Assembly (NCBI GenBank): GCA_003427395.1
Contig: BFEA01000022.1
Location: forward strand, 574,222-596,281
Origin: Chara braunii
Taxonomy: Eukaryota > Streptophyta > Charophyceae > Charales > Characeae
Length of the DNA stretch: 22,060 nt
Direction: 5' to 3'
The translations under genes were made by a program, and so were the position numbers. The notes under the pieces were generated by a model that was given only the letters and a program-made list of their open reading frames with translations, made no database searches and was not told the origin of the DNA. Positions 1-9,824 of the stretch are shown piece by piece; positions within the stretch are counted from its first letter, which is position 1, and every line of letters begins with the position of its first letter.

Positions 1-365
1 GGTTAGTCCCGGTTATTCGAGGGCTCCAATCTATTTGTGGGGAGCTGCACATGCTGGAAACCGGGTCCAGCGTCCCATACAGAAACTTGCCATTTCACTC
101 GATGCAGCTGCCTACCAAATCATTATGCCTTTTCACCTGATGAGACAGGCGCCAGATCTGCCTGCGATAAACTAGCTAGTTAGAACCCTCATGACATCGA
201 CTGTTTCTGCCTATTTTTCTCCATTGTTTCCAGTGTGTCTATTCTGCTGCCAACCTTACCAAATTCCAGGAAAACCCAGGCCTAAAACCTGCAGGTTTTG
301 TCAGTCTCCACTTGCCGTTGGGGACTCTCCTCCCTATATTTCCCCTACCCTCAGCCCCCAGAGAC
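1..365. other. LINE 3' flank or 3'UTR, no gene recognised
   Basis: This stretch lies downstream of the LINE ORF2 stop (TGA at 368-366, minus strand). It is probably 3'UTR of the element. There is no T-run on the plus strand that would mark a poly(A) tail of a minus-strand LINE, so the true 3' end is either outside the window or lost. The short plus-strand ORF across it is low-complexity and overlaps the ORF2 C-terminus, so I do not support it as a gene. Confidence 0.4.
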
Positions 366-1199
366 TCACGGGGGTCTGGGCCCCAACAGCCATGGAGTAA
401 GCGAGATACCTTCGTTCGCCTTCCTACTGACTAGCCTGCCCTCCAGTCCCCAGGTCCCAAAAAACCATTTATACCTTGTTCGTCTGTTCCTTCTCTTCCT
501 CCAGTCAGCCCAGATCATCGACCTTATGCTGTCCAGAATCTCTTGGAGGATGGAAGTGTCTGAATAGTGCTTGGCCTTGAAGAGCCTGCCATTTCTTAAC
601 TTCCAAATAACATTCATGATTGCAGCTCTAGCAGCTATGGCCACATAACCCCAACCCTTCGTGAAGGAGGTCTTGGGGGGCAAGATCCCGTTCATTACAA
701 AATCTTCGTCCCATGTAATATTTGCCTTAGCAAACTTTTCCCAATGATAACTCCACCAGCTCCAGATTCTATGGGACTCAATGCAGCCCCACCACAGATG
801 GACCACCGTCTCCGGTTCCTTTCTGCAACGTGCACACTTCTCCTCCACCGGCATGTTTCTCCCCTTCAACCATATTGCCGTTGGGACCGCTCTGTGCGAA
901 TGCAGCCAAGCCAGGCTAGCAAACTTAACTGAGGGAATCACTTGAATAGATTCCCAAATCGTAATTAAGTCTTCTGACAAGACTGCCCTTCGATTCTGGC
1001 TGTTTGTTGCCCTCTCAGCATTCCATTTACTCTTAACCGACAAAGGGGTTTTCCACCCTTTGACCTGCACTCTATAGCCCGTACAAGGCTTGTACTCAAA
1101 TAGTGTTGTTGGCTCTTGAGACTTGTGAGGCTCCCAACCCCATTGAAGAGGAAGTGCCCTCAATTTTGTTACTGGTAGAGGGCCTAATGGGCACAGAAT
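366..1199 (-). pseudogene. LINE ORF2, C-terminal zf-RVT domain
   Basis: This continues the preceding frame after TAA 1202-1200, with ILCPLGPLPVTKLRAL, and stays open to TGA at 368-366. A zinc-binding motif CX2CX8HX4C (CARC...H...C) lies at about 836-783, followed by a Trp-rich stretch (WSWWSYHW) and AAIMNVIWKLRN. This is the pattern of the zf-RVT domain found at the C-terminus of plant LINE ORF2 proteins. In L1-like elements the C-terminal Cys-rich region supports RNA binding and retrotransposition. The end KRRNRRTRYKWFFGTWGLEGR is strongly basic. The TGA is the natural ORF2 terminus as far as I can tell. Confidence 0.85.
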
Positions 1200-1895
1200 T
1201 TACGACCTCCCCCTCCTGCCTTTTACATCCTTTACTACTACTTGTCTACATCCTGTAAGATCCTCCCACACCTCTTGCCCTTCCTCCTCAGAGACCAACA
1301 GATTCCCTACCTGATCCTCCTTTAGTCGACCCCGAATCATCTGAAATTCCCCATCACTCCTTATCTTCTCGACTCTCCACAGGCACTCCGGTTGGTTCTC
1401 GTCCCCCTCCAGGAACCACTTACCTTTGTAGGATGATCCTGGTTTAGCCAGTATGGTCTTCCACTCAGAGGGTATGCTTTCTATGATGTCTGCCAATCTG
1501 TTTTCTACAAACCTTAGATGCTTAAGCTTCGATCTGATTTCGCTTGCTGACCGCCAGTTAGCAGTATCTGTGTTCCATAGGTCCTTCAACCTTGAGACCC
1601 CCTTTTGGATCCTCGAAGATCCAAATGCGCCTGGGACTTCCTCGGCAGACCATGGCACCCCCTCCTGGGAGCAGATCCAGCGGTTTTCGAAGATGTGCTG
1701 TTGGAGGACTTCATCCAGCGACTCCGGTTTCTTCTGCTGTTCAGGGAATACTTTAGACCAGGCCACTAAGATGTCCGCCCAGATGTGGGATTTCAATTTC
1801 CTCTTAACAAAGGCCTTCTTGAGTAAGCAGACCCCCACATCCTCAGTTCTGGAGAGATCCCATTCCTTCGCGAGGATGGATAAAGCTAAATCCAC
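1200..1895 (-). pseudogene. LINE ORF2, region between RT thumb and zf-RVT
   Basis: The frame opens around 1895 with VDLALSILAKEWDLSR and continues the protein after the RT fragment that ended HPWWI. Loss of one 4-nt GTGG unit from a short repeat (TGGTGG-GTGGAT to TGGTGGAT) would explain the shift simply. The region is helical and basic (KKAFVKRKLKSHIWADIL), as expected of the RT-connection part of ORF2. It has no catalytic motif I can name. A TAA at 1202-1200 ends the frame formally, yet the next segment is in the same frame, so this is another internal nonsense codon. No independent start codon exists here, so it is not a separate gene. Confidence 0.75.
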
Positions 1896-3885
1896 CAGGG
1901 GTGATTTGAGTTATCAGACAACAGCTTGATTGGCCACCTAGCGAGAAGCGCTGAGATCTGCATTTCCGGATCCAAGACTCCCAGTCCCCCATTAGCTTTC
2001 TCCCCCACCACTTTTTCCCAAGCAACTTTCGCTAGATACCCAAGGCTTTCGTCGAATACCCCTTTCCACAAGTACCTGCGTGCGGCCATGATGAGTCTTC
2101 GATAGGACTCCTTCTCCAAAGGCCGTAGGGATCCGGGAAACCATCTATCTGCGAAGACCACGCTGTTTAACAGCAAGGCACGCCCTTGGATTGATACCCC
2201 TGGGACCTTTGAAATTTTCTCTAATTTGGCTAGCATCTTAGCTTCAGTTAGGTCGCTTGCTTTCTTCTTTACATTACACATTCCAACTTGCACCCCCAAG
2301 AATCTCTCACTTTCATGCACAGGTAAACACTTCAAACCCCAATCCACACATAAACGATTGTCACTGTGTGTGATGGCCACTGATTTGGGCCAGTTTACCA
2401 GAGCCTCAGAGAACAGTGAGTACAAATCCAGGCATTTCTTAAGGGCCCCGAGCGAGGTTTTTGAATTAGTGGACAAAGCAAACAGATCATCAGCCATTGC
2501 TGAGGCCTTACATTGCCTCCCAGTACCCAAATTGAGACCCTCAATATCTGGATTTTTCCTAATGGCGCACAAGACTACTTCCATTTGGATAACGAACAGC
2601 AGAGGCGCCAACGGGCACCCTTGCCTGAGGGACCTTGAGAGTAGGAATGGGGCGGAGATCTCCCCATTGACCATAACCTTACCTATTCCCTTAGTATAGA
2701 GAGCCTTGAACCACCTGCAGAAGATATCCCCAAAGCCAGCCAGCGAGAGAGTTCTCAAAACAAAATCCCAATTAACTCTATCATAGGCCTTCTCTAGATC
2801 CAGGAGCAAGGCCACTACATGGGGTTGGTCCTCGTTCATAACTTCTAAAGCTTCGATTGCGAGCATAATATTGTTCATAATGTTTCTGTTTTTCACAAAG
2901 CCGGCTTGTTCAATCCCGATTAGCCCCGGAAGGTGACGTTTGAGTCTAATCGCTAAGGTCTTAGCGAGGATCTTGTAGGAGGTGTTCAGAAGAGAGATAG
3001 GTCTCCAGTTCCTTATGTTCCTCTTCTCACCTTTTTTGTATAAGAGGGAGACTATCCCTAATCTGGACTCCTCCCCTAGGTTTGAACCTTCCAGTAGACC
3101 ATTATAGACGGAGACCAGTTCCGGGCCTAGTGTGTCCCAGTATGTGAGGTAGTATTCCACCGGTAACCCATTGCTGCCGGGACATTTCCCTTTTGGCATG
3201 CAGCAGGTTCCAGTCTTTAATTCCTCCAAAGTAACCGGTCTGTCGAGATCTAGCCTTGCATGGGTTGAGATCCTAGGATCGAATGTTTTCCATAGCTCCT
3301 CCTGTAGCAGCTTATCGGACTGAGCGTCCAGCTTCGGACGACGGGAGTGGAAAATATCCTCAAAATAGATTCTAGCGTACTCCAGGATATGTGAAGTGTC
3401 CTTGGCTACTGGTTCAAAAGGGTCGAATGGGTGGGTGAGTTCCACTATAATAGAGTTCCCCTTCCTGGTTGAGAACCTCAAGAAGTTTTCTTTTGTCAGT
3501 CTGTCCCCAACCTCAATCCACTTGACCCTTGCTCTGTCAGCCCATATTTTTTCCTTTCTTATTTGAAAATTTTCCAGTTTATCCTTCCATGTGTTCCTTA
3601 CCGAGTACCAGTATTCGTCCCAACCCGGGACAGACCAAACTTGCTTTCGGCCCACTCAACTTTTGCAATAATTTCCTGCTCCTCTCTTCTCTGATTAGCA
3701 GCTTTGATCCTAGAGGCAAAACTGAAGGACGCCGCTGCTGCTCTATTTCCAGCATCCAGCCAGTCACCTTCACTGTCAAAGTATGCTTTGTTTTGCTTCC
3801 ATTTGACCAATAAATTGCCTATAGAACTTACCAAAGTTTTGTCATTCAAGATAGACATGTTCAGCCTGTAGTAACCCTTACCTAT
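1886..3885 (-). pseudogene. LINE ORF2, linker and reverse transcriptase domain
   Basis: From 3885 the endonuclease frame continues through a helical linker (about 3858-3650), then shifts by -1 near 3640-3650 into the reverse transcriptase frame (589 codons from 3655). Counting from that Met, landmarks are NWRPISLLN (216-224), motif A LLLDLEKAYD with the first catalytic Asp (about 285-292), motif B RQGCPLAPLLF (344-354) and motif C MADD (387-390). Thumb sequence follows, with FLGVQVG and the usual ADRWFPGSLRPL region. The enzyme would copy the LINE RNA onto nicked DNA. The Met in MADD, where Y or F is usual, is odd. The frame closes at TAG 1888-1886 because of a further shift, and protein continues in another frame. 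Confidence 0.93.
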
Positions 3886-4632
3886 TTAAATTCTACTGTC
3901 CGGGACGAAGGTGGTCAAGACAGGTCTGTGATCTGACAATGAGTCAAACGGCATCTTCACCTCCATTGCCCAGTCCGCAGGCTTACCTCTAAGGAGGAAG
4001 TAATCCAGTCTAAGCCTGGTGTGACACCCATTAGCCCTTGCTTTGCTTGCAGTCCAAGTGAACTTTTTATCATCCGGATGAATGGTTCTAAAGGGATCAA
4101 ACAACTCTTGCCCAATCATAAAGGAATTTAATGTCACTGTATCCCCCCTGGTTGGGTCCCCGGAGGTTGAGTCCAGCGATGGGTCCAGGACTGTGTTCCA
4201 GTCCCCTCCCAAGACTAGATTATCTCCTGTCGGAAGAAGGAGAGGGAGAACCTCAAAAAAATGAAACTTTTCTTTTTGGTCCGTAGGGGCATATACCGAC
4301 ATAAAGGACCAGTGGATCCCCTCCATTATCACCTTAATCCAAACCCACCTCCCCAATGAGTCTGCTAGATCATCCTCTAAATCAAAGCACAGGTCACGGC
4401 TAATTAATATAGTCGTCCCACCCTTCGTGCCGTCTGCAGGGGCCCAGAATTGTGGCCCCTGCCATTGCCATCTGTTTTGTGCTATCTTTTCTTCATCCAA
4501 CTTGGTCTCTTGGATGAGGGCTATGTGCACTCGTTTTTGATGCAACCATGATTTCAGTCTCGCCCACTTTCTTGTGCCATTCGAATCCCCGAGGCCCCTG
4601 ACGTTCCAAGAGACCACCCTGAGCTTAGTCAT
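3886..4632 (-). pseudogene. LINE ORF2, APE-type endonuclease domain
   Basis: 248 codons read from the ATG at 4632. This is an exonuclease-endonuclease-phosphatase (APE) fold, the LINE nickase that makes the target-primed break. Visible motifs are SWNVRG (residues 8-13), QETK with the catalytic Glu (E42), SVYAP (112-116), GGDWN with Asp144 and Asn146, and SDH (233-235) just before the end. All metal-binding and catalytic positions I can identify are intact. The domain ends at TAA 3888-3886, but the same frame continues with IGKGYYRLN, matching the conserved G-x-G-[FWY]-x-[RK]-L-N segment after the endonuclease of L1-like ORF2 proteins. The TAA is therefore internal. The start overlaps the ORF1 stop. 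Confidence 0.92.
4625..4632 (-). promoter_or_regulatory. ORF1/ORF2 stop-start overlap ATGACTAA
   Basis: On the minus strand the ORF2 ATG (4632-4630) and the ORF1 terminal TAA (4627-4625) share eight bases. Stop-start overlaps of this sort are known in some LINEs to allow termination-reinitiation of ORF2. Function here is inferred from position only. Confidence 0.6.
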
Positions 4633-5292
4633 TCTTAACTACCTCTCCCCCAGATTGGATCAGGGACAAGTTGGGGGGAGGAAAGACCGAGATCTTTTCG
4701 CCCCCTGGGTCTCCAGCACATTCCACGCTCCCCGAATCTTTAACCGTAGGTACCAGGCTGAGACTGGATTTCCTTTTCCGGCTTTCCTTCCCAGCTAATC
4801 CATCCCCCTTATCGGGCCACGGGGCACTGAGAGTTTAACTGAAATACTCAGAAAACAAGTTGAGATCGCTTTGCAAAAGTCTGTTGAATTCAAAAATAAC
4901 ATCCCCCGAAACCGCTTCCACAGTATATACCATGTTGGCGTGCAGGGACTTCTCATCCATTGCCCATTTGAGCGGGCACCAGAAAGCGTGACCTGTTTCC
5001 AGTGCGGCCAGTTCCTGCTCAGTTGGTCTCGCATCATAAGCAGCAAGAAAGAGGTGCAATTTGTTGCCACTTGAGCTGGTTCTGATCAGCCTTCTGGAAC
5101 TCAGCTTAGGAACTGCCCTGACCGCGACTGTTTGACCAATGTAAGTTTTGACCTTGGAGAGCATGAGGCTCTTCGTTGGATTTCCGTCCAGGGAGTAAGG
5201 GGTGAGATATCGGATGATTGACTCCTTGCTGTATGTGAGAAACTTGATGCCGTCCGGAGTCTGTCTGAAAACCAGGGGAATAAAATATTTTT
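4625..5292 (-). pseudogene. LINE ORF1, C-terminal part, overlapping ORF2 start
   Basis: In the -1 frame relative to the middle part, a clean protein runs from the A8 run: FIPLVFRQTPDGIKFLTYS onward, including KVKTYIGQTVAVRAVPK and WCPLKWAMDEKSLHANMVY. A TAA at 4837-4835 interrupts it, but the frame stays open for 69 more codons. That tail includes a basic KESRKRKS cluster (possible nuclear localisation signal). It ends at TAA 4627-4625, inside the ORF2 start (ATGACTAA, 4632-4625). The exact abutment to ORF2 argues that the tail is genuine ORF1 and that the 4835 TAA is an internal nonsense codon. The family of this C-terminal domain is not recognised. Confidence 0.68.
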
Positions 5293-6474
5293 TTTAATTT
5301 TGCCCCCCGGGGTTGTCTGGTTTTCGTGAGTTCCTGGCTTTCTCCCTACCCCAGTGGTCTGTCCACCCCCTTCTGTATACTCCATCCTCCCTTTTTTGTC
5401 CTTAGGGTTGCCGAGGTCATCTGCGGAACCTGCTGATTCGAACCAGTCTTGAGAGGTGTCAGTCTGACCCTCTGAATCCTCCTCTGCCCTGCTACTATCA
5501 ATGATCTCTGCATCTTCAACAACTGCCTGATCTCCCCCTGTGTCCATCAGTTTCATTTCTGCATCTACCGAATGGTGAGCACCGACTACCTCTGATTTGA
5601 GGGTCCCACCCTGGTGCTGAGTACCCGGTATTGCACTTGTATCCGTCCCCTTGGTCCCAGCTGGGCTAGACGGGGGGGGCATGCTGCCTCTGAAAGTAAA
5701 ACCTCCTTTCTCATTATTAGGCTCCTGATTTTTCCTCGTGGTCTGCTCATTGGGTAATGCCTCTATCTCGCTTGCCGGAAGCCCTTCGTGTCCTATCAGA
5801 CATGCGGCTTGCTGAGCGGGCGTTCGGGGTTGAGCGGGCTGAACGGGTTGAGGAGGTTGCCCGGACTGAGCTGCGTGAACTGACTGGTCGGGTTGGACAG
5901 GCTGGAGAGGTTGTACGGAATGCGGATCTTTTCTCCCCCCCTCATCCAAACCGGTCTGTCCCCCTGGTGTAGTACCCGGCTTACTCCCGTCCTCTATTGA
6001 ACCATTCGACCCCCCCATCTGCATTTTATCCATTTCCTTTGTTGCAGATTTGTCCTTAACTACTTTCCTCCATCCCAACGCTCTCTGAGAGGGTTTCTGA
6101 GCGTGGAGGTTGGGCTGGTCTAGACCTGGGACAGCTCCCATTAGACTCCCCCCTACCGGTTGTGTGCCCAGCTGAATCCCCTGAATGCCCTGAGGAACCT
6201 GCCCATTGTCCCATTGCTTGGGCGGACCCAACTTGAGGGCGCCTGCTTTCAGGCCGTCTCTGCTGGATATCGTATTCAAGGATGACTCCCAGCCTTTTCC
6301 GTTAACTTTTCCCCTGTTTTGTCTGGGGTTAGTAATTTGCCTTTGCTCCAACGTATTTATCGCAAACATTTGTGGGGTTTGTTGGGGCGTCGGGTTACGC
6401 CAGAGGTTTGGGTCCTGCTTGTAATCCAGCCCTTCTGGTTCCGCCTGCGGACAGCTGTCCGTGGGATGACCTAC
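5288..6474 (-). pseudogene. LINE ORF1, middle part (rest of zinc knuckle, Gln/Pro-rich linker)
   Basis: This is the same reading frame as the N-terminal part, continuing directly after the TAA at 6475. It starts with the second half of the zinc knuckle (GHPTDSC) and runs into a long, probably disordered linker. At about 5800-5915 the linker has a Gln/Pro-rich stretch with repeated VQP/PVQP units. After that come acidic and Gly/Pro-rich segments with no recognised fold. The frame remains open past 5288 to a stop at 5101, but the last part of that reading is low-complexity. A coherent protein sequence instead continues in the -1 frame from an A8 run (T8 at 5288-5295 on the plus strand), so the true path changes frame there. 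Confidence 0.7.
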
Positions 6475-7680
6475 TTAGTCACGGCAGTTCTGACAGTAGT
6501 CTGTGTACTGAGTTACTATCCTAATCAGCATGGTGGAACCATCTGGCTGTGGCCACTTCAGATCATTTGGAACTCTATTTCTTCTGTCTCTCGGAATATC
6601 AAACTTAACGTTGTTAAGCTTGGGCATATCATCATACTTTTCAGGTGGGTACTGTTTCAGAACTCGGCCCACCGCAAAATCCAGCCCAGATCTAACAAAG
6701 GGAATTCCATTGAAAGGGACTCTCAAGGCCATGACCCAAATTTTGCTGACTTCTTCTTCCTCCCTGCTCTTCTCAATCTCTGTTTGAGACATCCAGCGTT
6801 TGAAAGTGAGTTTGTACAAACTGCCATCAATTTTGAGTTTGTGCGACCCCATGTTAATGAGAAAGTCCACTGTGTTTTTGTCCCTTGGGTAATAAGACAT
6901 CACATTACGGCCCTCTTGGTGAACCCTTCCCCTTTCCTTGTGGTGCAGGTTGGGAGGGAGAAACGTATCCTCGAGAGATCTGATGCAATTTTCTTTTTTC
7001 TCCGCTGTAAGTGATTTGAAAGACCCCTGGAAAAATATAACCACTACCTGCTCATTGAGCCATTCCTCCTGAACTTTCTCAAACTCGGCGGGGAGGGAGA
7101 TCTTCACTGATTTACCCTCCATTTCAAACTTTGCGATTTTGGACGTATCCAGAATCACTAATCTGTCGTAGCACTTTTCGAACATCTGTCTCACTCTTTC
7201 CACATTTACCTCAAGCTCCTCATCCTGACCCACCCTCTTCTCAACTTCCATACCCTCTTCCTCCGAGTCTGATTCGTTTTCCTCCCCTGGCCACCATCTT
7301 TGTCTCTCCTCCACCTCTTTCCCCCTCCCCTTCCTTATTGAACGAAGCAGCTCCTTCGGTCCTATCTGATCATCTGCATTATCTCTGATCTGCTTTTCCC
7401 CCCCTGTTCCCGCCACCCTATTTTTCCGGCTTCTCCCGTTTCCGGAGCTTATGCTGGTGCCCTCTCCCTTCACCTCATCCGCCCTAAACTCAAACCCCCC
7501 ATTTTCTCCCCTACTCAGTGGCTGCTTCCCCTGGACATTTTCCCCTTCCAACTCCATGTTTACCTTCGTAATGTCCCCGTTATCCCCCCCTTCCTTCTCT
7601 TCGCTTCCTGATACTGGCTTTTTCCAGAATGGAGTGTACGAACCCCATTGGAAGCTTCCCTTTGCGCCCTCGGAGTGCAT
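6475..7680 (-). pseudogene. LINE ORF1, N-terminal part (DUF4283-like, start of zinc knuckle)
   Basis: The ATG at 7680 is the first Met after an in-frame TAG at 7692-7690, and 401 codons follow. Residues about 1-160 are acidic and low-complexity. A folded region follows (about 160-390), with the hydrophobic pattern of plant LINE ORF1 proteins: a KLTFKRW segment, then WVMALRVPFNGIPF and FAVGRVLKQ, resembling DUF4283. I infer RNA binding in the LINE ribonucleoprotein from the family. The frame stops at TAA 6477-6475 inside a cysteine motif: CQNC-R-D, stop, V-GHPTDSC. The Cys/His residues continue in the same frame after the stop, so the TAA interrupts a CCHC-like knuckle rather than ending the gene. 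The spacing is CX2CX5HX4C, one residue longer than the classical knuckle. Confidence 0.82.
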
Positions 7681-7775
7681 TCTATACCACTAGCTGCCAC
7701 CGGTGTAAAGATTTGAAGGAAACATGTTAAAGTAAGTGGGGGGGATCACTAGAGTTGGATAAAGACACAGTCATA

Positions 7776-8550
7776 CGGCCCCCCCTTTCACGCAGAATAC
7801 GGGCGTATATGAGTTGAGCCCCTGTCACAAGGGAAGTCAGAAAAGGAAAAAAAAAGACACGGATATAATCCTGAAAAGGGAGAACCAGGCCGCCTTCTCC
7901 CTAGGCTCACGTTACTCGCCACTTTTGTTTTTGGTCGTTCGACCGCTTTCCACTACTGCACGGAATGGCGCCAGTCTCCGGACGATTTCCAGCAGGACAG
8001 GGTCCTAGTCAGTCGGCCCCCCTTTCACGCAAAATACGGGCGTATACGAGTTGGGCACCTTGTGGCAAGGGCAAACGAAAGGGGAAAGATGAAACAGAAT
8101 TGAGATCAGTGAAACTCGCCAAAAAAAAAAACTGACCAGGCAGAACCAGGCCGCCTTCTCCCGAAGCTCACGTTGCTCTCGCCAGTTTTGTTTCGGCCAT
8201 TCGGCCACTTTTCGCTACTGCCAGAGAGGGCACCAAGATCCGGGGGAACACCAACAGGACAGAGTCCTAGTCAGTCGGCCCCCCCTTTCACACAAAAAAC
8301 GGGCCTAGGTTGGGTGGGTCCCCTGTTCCGAGGGAGAGCGAAACAAGAAAGAAAACGATGAATGCAAGAAAAGCAAGTTCTAGCCAAGTACACTGAAAAG
8401 GGAGAACCAGGCCGCTTCCTCACTAGGCTCACGTAGCTCGGGGCCCCCGAAAGATTCCTTCACACTAAAGATCCTGCGCCGACAATGACTTGGCCAGCTG
8501 GCCCCCCCTTTCCCGCAAAAAGCGGCCTTGGTGAAATAGAAACCCCCGTA
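7776..8550. repeat. Tandem 220-260 bp monomers upstream of LINE ORF1
   Basis: Unit starts are visible at about 7776, 8014, 8276 and 8499, each opening with CGG/TGG, a C6-7 run and TTTC-CGCA-AA, often with TACGGGCGTATACGAGTTG. Shared inner blocks are GAGAACCAGGCCGCCTTCTC, GGCTCACGTT and GTCCTAGTCAGTCGGCC. Units are about 238, 262 and 223 bp, with the fourth partial. They sit 96 bp beyond the ORF1 ATG, where the 5'UTR of the minus-strand LINE should be. They could be promoter monomers (compare mouse L1 5'UTR monomers), or an unrelated satellite into which the LINE inserted. Confidence 0.8.
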
Positions 8551-9374
8551 TCCAGAAAAGGCGAGAGAGAGCAAAGCAACGAGAGGAGATCGCCACCAAA
8601 TTCGACAGAGCGAATCTCACCAGGTATTTACCCTAGACGGGACAGAACGAACTGAAAATCAGACACTCCGCTGTAGTGACAAAAGGGGGGAAGGTAGACA
8701 AAGCGCCCTCCAATCCGAAGAAGCCCGCAGCTGGACACTTGGCGTCTAGGAAAGGAAAGAGTTACCCTCCCGTCGGAGGGCGAGAAAAGAGACAGCAAGT
8801 ACAGTTACTGGACGAGTCCGATATTAGTTTTGGAGAACAAGCAGCAGGTTAGTTGTTATTGGCTGAGGCTCTGGCACAGACACAGTGACAAAGGCTGTGG
8901 ATGGGATAAGAAGATACCTTACATTCGTGGCCCGCTCCCTCCACAGTCGTCATTCTTGATACACGAGGTTTCGACGCCCCCTTTTATACATTTGTCTACC
9001 CAATATAGTAAAAGATTTACTATCTCAGTTCCATAAGAAGGACGCGCATTCCCACGCGTTCTTCGATTCGGTGTGTTCGGTGTACTCTTCCGAGGTTCCA
9101 CCCCTCCCCTTCCCTTCCTGCCTCCTCTCCCCTTCCCCCCTCCTCCGGCTAAGATACAGAGAGGACAGTCCAGTCCGACGCGTGCTTAACTGCTCTGCTG
9201 TTTTTTTAGCGAAACAGTTGCTGCGTGGAGCTGCCGTCTCGCCCGTGCTTAGCGCGCCGGGCTATGGCGGCTGAACACCGTCTGTCTAACCCTATTCGTG
9301 AAGCTCGACGCTACGTGCCTAGTGCGCTATTGCGCCGCCGCAACGCAGGTCCTCCTCTCTATTGTTGTTCGCTG
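8551..9374. other. No gene recognised
   Basis: This is mixed sequence: purine-rich to about 8800, then a mixed part, then C/T-rich about 9100-9160. All ORFs are short and non-overlapping in style with any family. It may be the distal part of the LINE 5' region or the host flank. No tRNA, terminator or clear repeat is seen. Confidence 0.4.
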
Positions 9375-9805
9375 TTTTAATTATTTTTTGCATTGACAAA
9401 TGCCTTGAAAATTTACAGATATGTAGTTTACATAATCAATAACTCATTAAAAAATGTTCAAAAAATAATAAAATTTTTTAGGCCCCGAAATAAAGTGAAA
9501 ACAAAAAGTTAAAAGTGAAAAAAAAACAAAATAGTGAGTGGGCGAGCACGTTTTGACACCCCCATCTTTGATGATTTTTAATGTTTTTTTGGCTTAGCGG
9601 AATGGCTTCAAAATGTATAGGCGTATAGGTTACATCATAGAGAACTCACAAGAAAAATTCAGAAACAAAAACGTATTTTGAGGCCCCGAAATATTTTTTG
9701 GCGGGGGCCGAACCTGGAGGTGTTTGGCCCCCGAACGGGACCCCGAACGCCCGAACGTTCGGGGGGCAGCCCGGGGGCCCCCGAACGTTCGGTCAGGTAA
9801 CCCTG
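9375..9805 (+). mobile_element. Element E, copy 1 (left-truncated)
   Basis: AT-rich sequence made of related sub-repeats of about 190-200 bp (core GACACC-CCATCTTTG-GATTTTT and TGAAAATTTACAG), ending in GC-rich palindromic sequence and GGTAACCCTG at 9796-9805, directly followed by (TA)n. It matches the right half of copy 2 (10234-10994) at an offset of about 1.19 kb. The left end is missing. It codes for nothing. By its ends it looks like a short non-autonomous DNA transposon. Confidence 0.65.
9750..9792. other. GC-rich inverted repeat at end of E copy 1
   Basis: The left arm is CCCGAACGTTCGGGGGGC (9750-9767); the right arm GCCCCCGAACGTTCGG runs 9777-9792, one C short of perfect. The arms can form a hairpin, and each also contains the self-complementary CCGAACGTTCGG. 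Confidence 0.8.
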
Positions 9806-9824
9806 TATATATATATATATATAT
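9806..9824. repeat. (TA)n tract beside E copy 1
   Basis: An uninterrupted TA run starts at the base after the CCCTG end of element E, then passes into a T run. Such tracts flank every E end seen in the window. Confidence 0.9.

Larger units (their letters stand above)
366..7680 (-). mobile_element. Decayed plant-type LINE (L1-like non-LTR retrotransposon)
   Basis: Two consecutive minus-strand ORFs have the order expected of an L1-like LINE: a nucleic-acid-binding ORF1, then ORF2 with endonuclease, reverse transcriptase and zf-RVT. Such elements transcribe a full-length RNA, nick target DNA with the endonuclease and prime reverse transcription there. Bounds given are the coding part only; the 5'UTR (possibly the monomers right of 7776) and 3'UTR are not delimited and no target-site duplication was found. 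The copy cannot be autonomous as written. In-frame TAA codons occur at 6477-6475, 4837-4835, 3888-3886 and 1202-1200, and frameshifts near 5288-5295, 3640-3650 and 1886-1898. Elsewhere the frames stay open for hundreds of codons, so the insertion is fairly young. Confidence 0.93.

Noticed and set aside
136-178. Plus-strand CTGATGA followed by a possible stem and GATAAAC, a hammerhead lookalike
   Set aside because: The second core box is GATAAAC instead of GAAAC, stem II has a bulge next to the core, and no matching cleavage triplet with stem III is found.
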